Of a stretch of 8,992 nt of DNA, positions 6,342 to 8,992 are shown piece by piece; the stretch's first letter is position 1, and the number at the start of each line of letters is the position of its first letter. A program made the position numbers and the translations under genes. The notes beneath the pieces were generated by a model. It had not been told where the DNA came from, did not search any database, and was given only the letters and a program-made list of their open reading frames with translations. The DNA comes from Pseudomonadota bacterium (GTDB lineage: Bacteria; Pseudomonadota; Alphaproteobacteria; Azospirillales; Azospirillaceae). Where the stretch lies: positions 1-8,992 of the forward strand of contig JAEYPE010000025.1 of assembly GCA_023411035.1 (NCBI GenBank), given 5' to 3'.

Positions 6342-6986
6342 ATGGGCCAAATCATCACCGTAGGCAGCAGCAAGGGTGGCGTCGGAAAGACGACCCTCGT
6401 CAACGCGCTTGCCGAATTCCTTAAACGCCGTGGCGCGTCGGTGTTCTGCATCGATGCTGATCCGAACAAAAACCTGAGCGGTTGGCTGTCTGCCACTGGG
6501 ATGGTGGAGTTCCGGGTGGTTCAGGCCGACGACCTCGTGCAGGTGGCAAACGAAGTATCGGCCACTCACGATTTCCTGCTGGTCGACGTGCCGGGCGCCA
6601 ACAGCACCGCGCTGGTCAACGCGATCGACATCTCATCGCTGGTCCTGATCCCGACCAAGGCCGATGCGAAGGATGTCGTGGAGGCATTCCGGACCTACCA
6701 GCATGTGGTCAACGCGATCACCAAGGCTCGGCGGTTTTCCCCCAAAGCGTACATCCCAGCCGCTGCGGTGCTCTCGCAGATTGACCGGCGCGCGACCGTC
6801 GACCAGATCGCGCGCAAGCAGCTTGAAGGCTTGTCGATCCCTACGCTGAAGGCGGATCTCGGACTGAAGGCATCGATCAACCACGCCAGCTTCGCGCAGA
6901 AGCCGGCGCCCTACTCCGCCATGTCCGACGACATTGAGGCGATCGGCGCTGAGGCCCTGGTTCTGCTGGAGACCTTCCGTGGCTAA
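6342..6986 (+). CDS. parA: ParA-family partition ATPase
   Basis: This gene encodes a Walker-type ATPase that would position plasmid copies before cell division by dynamic, ATP-dependent binding to the nucleoid. The start ATG 6342 has AGGGG five bases upstream. The product has 214 residues, the size of short (type Ib-like) ParA proteins, without the N-terminal helix-turn-helix of type Ia forms. The deviant Walker A box KGGVGKTT is at residues 11-18, Walker A' at 36-41 (CIDADP, with D38 and D40) and Walker B at 79-85 (LLVDVPG, with D82). The C-terminal half includes the conserved region around VLIPTKADAKDV. The gene lies after rep in the same direction, separated by the iteron palindrome and a leader of about 110 bases, and its last eight bases overlap the next gene. 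Lacking its own HTH, it would not act as a ParA-type repressor; control may come from initiator bound at 6192-6229 or from its partner. A relation to VirC1-like ATPases is possible, but the context favours partition. Confidence 0.9.
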   Translation: MGQIITVGSSKGGVGKTTLVNALAEFLKRRGASVFCIDADPNKNLSGWLSATGMVEFRVVQADDLVQVANEVSATHDFLLVDVPGANSTALVNAIDISSLVLIPTKADAKDVVEAFRTYQHVVNAITKARRFSPKAYIPAAAVLSQIDRRATVDQIARKQLEGLSIPTLKADLGLKASINHASFAQKPAPYSAMSDDIEAIGAEALVLLETFRG

Positions 6987-7665
6987 GCGCGAGGAAAAGG
7001 TCGTTGGAAAGGACTTTGAGGTGGTGCGCAAGCCGCGCTCGCGGAAGCCGAAGGAGCCACCGCCCTCCCTGGCAATGTCAGCCTACCTCACCACGGTGAT
7101 GGCCGAGGCCACACCACCCGTCGACCCACCGCCACCAGAGCCGGTGGCAGTGGACGGCGACGTGTTCCTTCCCCTTCCTGAAGGCCGAATTCCCCAGACG
7201 GTGGACGAGTTCCTGACTCGGATCTCGGAGCTGTGGGAGGATGCGCAGCAGCGATTCCTACGGATCGGGGAATTGTTGTCGATCGCAGAAACGCGGCTGG
7301 GCGAGGACGAACGGGCCGCGCTGTACGACGGGCTGAACCGGCGTTTCGGCAAATCGGCCCGATCCCAGCTCATGAGCGCGTATCGGGCCATTCGGGACAA
7401 CCTCGTTCCTTTGGAACTGGCGGCGGCTGGTTACGGCACCGTCTACATGCTGGCCCGGCTCACCGACGACGAACGTCAGCAGGCGGCAGAGCGCGGCTTG
7501 TTGCGCCCGGATGTCCGGCAGTCCGAAGTTCGCGAGTTCTGGAAGGCCGTCCGGACGCCGCCGCCCTCGACTGCCACGCGGCGCGCGGAACTGGAAGCGC
7601 GCCGCGCCAAGCTGCTTCTCGAAATCCAGAGGATCGACGACGAGCTGGCGCGTTTAATCGATTAA
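6979..7665 (+). CDS. Probable ParA partner, proline-rich helical DNA-binding protein
   Basis: I do not recognise this as a classical ParB; it lacks the ParB/Srx nuclease-like box. The start is GTG 6979, inside the end of parA, with GGAG (6968-6971) seven bases upstream, so the two genes are translationally coupled. The 228-residue product has a basic N-terminus (KREEK...RKPRSRKPKEP, 1-30), a proline-rich linker (45-56), and a helical region at 74-140. That region contains FLRIGELLSIAETRL and then FGKSARSQLMSAYRAI, which looks like the helix-turn-helix of DUF3102-like plasmid proteins. It is followed by GTVYMLARLTDDERQQAAERGLLRPDV (153-179) and a charged C-terminal coiled coil (200-228). A basic tail beside a ParA gene is what one expects of a protein that stimulates ParA ATPase and binds a centromere. 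The role as a partition adaptor is an inference from position and architecture. Confidence 0.72.
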   Translation: MAKREEKVVGKDFEVVRKPRSRKPKEPPPSLAMSAYLTTVMAEATPPVDPPPPEPVAVDGDVFLPLPEGRIPQTVDEFLTRISELWEDAQQRFLRIGELLSIAETRLGEDERAALYDGLNRRFGKSARSQLMSAYRAIRDNLVPLELAAAGYGTVYMLARLTDDERQQAAERGLLRPDVRQSEVREFWKAVRTPPPSTATRRAELEARRAKLLLEIQRIDDELARLID

Positions 7666-7682
7666 ACCACGAGACTTTTTCC

Positions 7683-7715
7683 GAAAGGCCCCAGCCGGAT
7701 TGGCAGGAGCCTTTC
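7683..7715 (+). terminator. Possible transcription terminator after the par operon
   Basis: GAAAGGC (7683-7689) and GCCTTTC (7709-7715) form a perfect 7-bp stem 17 bases after the stop of the ParA-partner gene, enclosing 19 bases. Only a weak T-rich stretch (CCTTGTTTG) follows, so intrinsic termination is plausible but not strong. Confidence 0.4.
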
Positions 7716-7747
7716 CCTTGTTTGCCAGCGAGGAAAACTCCACCGTT

Positions 7748-7766
7748 CCTGTGGGGCGATGCGACC
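7748..7766 (+). repeat. Degenerate iteron downstream of the par genes
   Basis: CCTGTGGGGCGATGCGACC matches CCCGTGGGGATAAGCGACC at 15 of 19 positions, keeping GTGGGG and GCGACC at the same spacing. It lies 80 bases after the partition operon. It may bind the initiator weakly, be part of a centromere, or be a decayed copy. Confidence 0.4.
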
Positions 7767-8043
7767 AGAAAGGATCGGCATCGGCTTTTGTAGCCTATAT
7801 GGATCGGTGGTTCACGCGCGCGGGATAATCGCGGGTTATCGAATATATCCGTTCTCCCCACGGCGTAGATCAGCTTCGGCGGCGGCGCCCGGGCACTGTC
7901 AACTTGTTGACCGCCGGGTAGAGCAAGGGCGGCGGGCGGCAACCGTCTGCGATTGAGGTGATGTGGTGGACGGCCCTCTCGGCGCAAGAGGAGAATTCGT
8001 GTTGACGGTTGGTCGGGTGCATCCATGTGTCCGGCCTGTCGTC

Positions 8044-8219
8044 GCGACCTCTGGTCGCTGGCCTTGATGAAGTCCGCGGATCGACGCCCAAATCACCTCA
8101 GCGCGCTCTCGGGCGCTTGGTCCCCGTGGGTTTGGTCGATCCCCGGTCTGACCGGTCCGTCATCACGTCTCACCACCCTTACGCCATCCGCCTCGGCAGG
8201 GCCCTGGTCCGCTGCCGAG
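8044..8219 (-). ncRNA. Candidate IS1111-group bridge (guide) RNA region
   Basis: IS110-family elements use a non-coding bridge RNA whose loops pair with target and donor DNA; in the IS1111 group it is encoded after the transposase gene. This transposase resembles the IS1111 group, and about 190 bases downstream of its stop (minus strand) hold three perfect stems: GCGACC/GGTCGC (8044-8058), CCGGT/ACCGG (8143-8155) and CTCGGCAG/CTGCCGAG (8192-8219, loop 12). I have not been able to fold the whole region or to match loops to IS ends, so this is a location hypothesis with unknown RNA limits. Confidence 0.35.
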
Positions 8220-8230
8220 CCGAACCTCGA

Positions 8231-8255
8231 CTACGCGGCGGTGGACACCGCGTAG
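8231..8255 (-). terminator. Hairpin over the end of the IS110-family transposase gene
   Basis: CTACGCGG (8231-8238) and CCGCGTAG (8248-8255) are perfectly complementary 8-base arms enclosing nine bases. The stem contains the transposase stop codon (TAG on the minus strand, 8231-8233) and the last codons. There is no T tract, so it may instead protect the 3' end of the mRNA or separate the coding part from a downstream structured RNA. Confidence 0.35.
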
Positions 8256-8992
8256 GTCCCGCCGCGCGTCAGCACCGCCCAGGCGATGCGCGCGGGCTTG
8301 GTGGCCAGGGCGACGGCGGCGGGTTTGGCAGGCTTGCGCTCCAGCAGCTTCGCCTCCCAGCATCGAGCCGCGTTGTCCCGGCGGGCCAGCCGCATGACCG
8401 CCGTGGCGCCCACGACCAGCAGGCGGCGGATGTAGCCGTCGCCCTGCTTGCTGATCCCCGTCTGCCGCTCCTTCCCGCCGCTGCTGTGGGCTTTCGGCGT
8501 CAGGCCGAGCCACGCGGCGAACTGCCGGCCGGATTGGAACAATGTCCCATCCGGCACCGCCGCGGCGATCGCGCTGGCGGTGATCGGCCCGATGCCGGGG
8601 ATCGTCGCCAACCGGCGGCTCACGTCGCTGGCGCGGTGCCACTCCAGAATGCGCGCTTCCAGCCGGTCGATCTCCTCGCCGAGCAGGCGGAGCTGATCGA
8701 CGAGGCCGTGCAGCGCCCGTCGCGCCAGTTCCGGCAGACGATCCTGCGCCTCGTGCAGAGCTTCGATGGCGGCTTTTGTCCCGCTTGGCCCTTTGGCCGC
8801 GATGATGCCGAACTCCGCGAGGTGACCGCGCAAGGCGTCGATCAGCACCGTCCGCTGCCGGACCCGCAGGTCACGGGTCTTGTGAAGCATCAAGGCGGCC
8901 TGCTGATCGACGGTCTTGACCGCCACGAAGCGCATCGTCGGCCGGGTCACCGCTTCGCAGATCGCCTCGGCATCGGCGGCCTCAGCTTCACC
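8231..8992 (-). CDS. IS110-family (IS1111-like) transposase, 5' end outside window
   Basis: This gene encodes a DEDD-type recombinase of the IS110 family, which inserts its element under guidance of a bridge RNA. 253 residues are visible and the frame stays open to the window edge, so the first third is missing; whole proteins have about 340 residues. At the edge is EAADAEAICEAVTRPTMRF, which holds the last acidic residues of the N-terminal RuvC-like domain. A helical linker (QDRLPELARRALHGLVDQLRLLGEEIDRLEARI) follows. Next comes the Transposase_20 domain with the helix-hairpin-helix IPGIGPITASAI, the FQSGRQFAAWLGLTPKAHSSGG motif holding the likely catalytic serine, and GISKQGDGYIRRLLVVGA. 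The HSSGGK and SKQGD wording is typical of IS1111-group members. The stop TAG lies at 8231-8233 within a hairpin. No defect is visible in the part seen. Confidence 0.92.
   Translation of the reverse strand, partial: GEAEAADAEAICEAVTRPTMRFVAVKTVDQQAALMLHKTRDLRVRQRTVLIDALRGHLAEFGIIAAKGPSGTKAAIEALHEAQDRLPELARRALHGLVDQLRLLGEEIDRLEARILEWHRASDVSRRLATIPGIGPITASAIAAAVPDGTLFQSGRQFAAWLGLTPKAHSSGGKERQTGISKQGDGYIRRLLVVGATAVMRLARRDNAARCWEAKLLERKPAKPAAVALATKPARIAWAVLTRGGTYAVSTAA

Larger units (their letters stand above)
7666..8230. other. Gene-free region: plasmid remnant followed by the non-coding 3' part of an IS110-family element
   Basis: No reading frame here looks like a real protein. The left part (7666 to roughly 7880) seems to belong to the replicon. 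It carries a possible terminator, a degenerate iteron CCTGTGGGGCGATGCGACC (7748-7766, 15 of 19 matches to the consensus), a second inverted half-site CCGTGGGGA (7855-7863, minus strand), and GATAA/TTATC (7824-7840). Further right are a palindrome GTCAAC-TT-GTTGAC (7898-7911) and hairpins at 8044-8058, 8143-8155 and 8192-8219. Toward the transposase gene the DNA is probably the right end of the IS. I could not locate the exact element boundary. Confidence 0.5.

Noticed and set aside
7460..8026. 188-codon open frame on the minus strand
   Set aside because: It overlaps the end of the ParA-partner gene antisense, has an arginine/proline-rich composition typical of shadow frames in GC-rich DNA, and shows no recognisable domain.

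Overview
This window looks like part of a plasmid (or chromid) from a high-GC alphaproteobacterium. A member of the Rhodospirillales such as Azospirillum is plausible. That placement is inferred from the GC-rich codon choice and from the types of replication protein and insertion sequences present; no rRNA or marker gene fixes the host.

The left half (1-4142) is a graveyard of mobile elements. It opens with an IS256-family transposase that enters from beyond the window edge. The right end of that IS abuts the C-terminal part of a large serine recombinase, whose catalytic half is absent from the window. Just after the recombinase, a ribosome binding site and start codon of a further gene run straight into an IS66-family element. 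That element has lost its left end, its first gene and the 5' part of tnpB, and its transposase gene tnpC carries a one-base deletion. None of these genes except the IS256 transposase can be functional as it stands.

Between the IS66 element and the replication origin (4143-4960) lies a short reading frame that strongly resembles the C-terminal two thirds of the CRISPR adaptation protein Cas2. Its N-terminus is missing or scrambled. No cas1, effector gene or repeat array is visible, so it appears to be a CRISPR-Cas relic. The non-coding DNA after it holds short repeated blocks and small hairpins.

The right-centre (4960-7670) is the replicon core: six direct iterons, an A+T-richer stretch, an inverted iteron, a RepA_C-type initiator gene, and a head-to-head iteron palindrome immediately after the rep stop codon. 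These are followed by a two-gene operon encoding a ParA ATPase and a proline-rich helical protein that is probably its DNA-binding partner. A further iteron core lies inside rep, and two degenerate ones lie after the partition operon. Together the genes would provide initiation, copy control and segregation.

The right end (7666-8992) has about 560 bases without a convincing gene, followed by an IS110-family (IS1111-like) transposase on the minus strand that runs off the window. Part of the gene-free stretch is probably the 3' non-coding end of that IS, where IS1111-group elements are expected to encode their guide (bridge) RNA.
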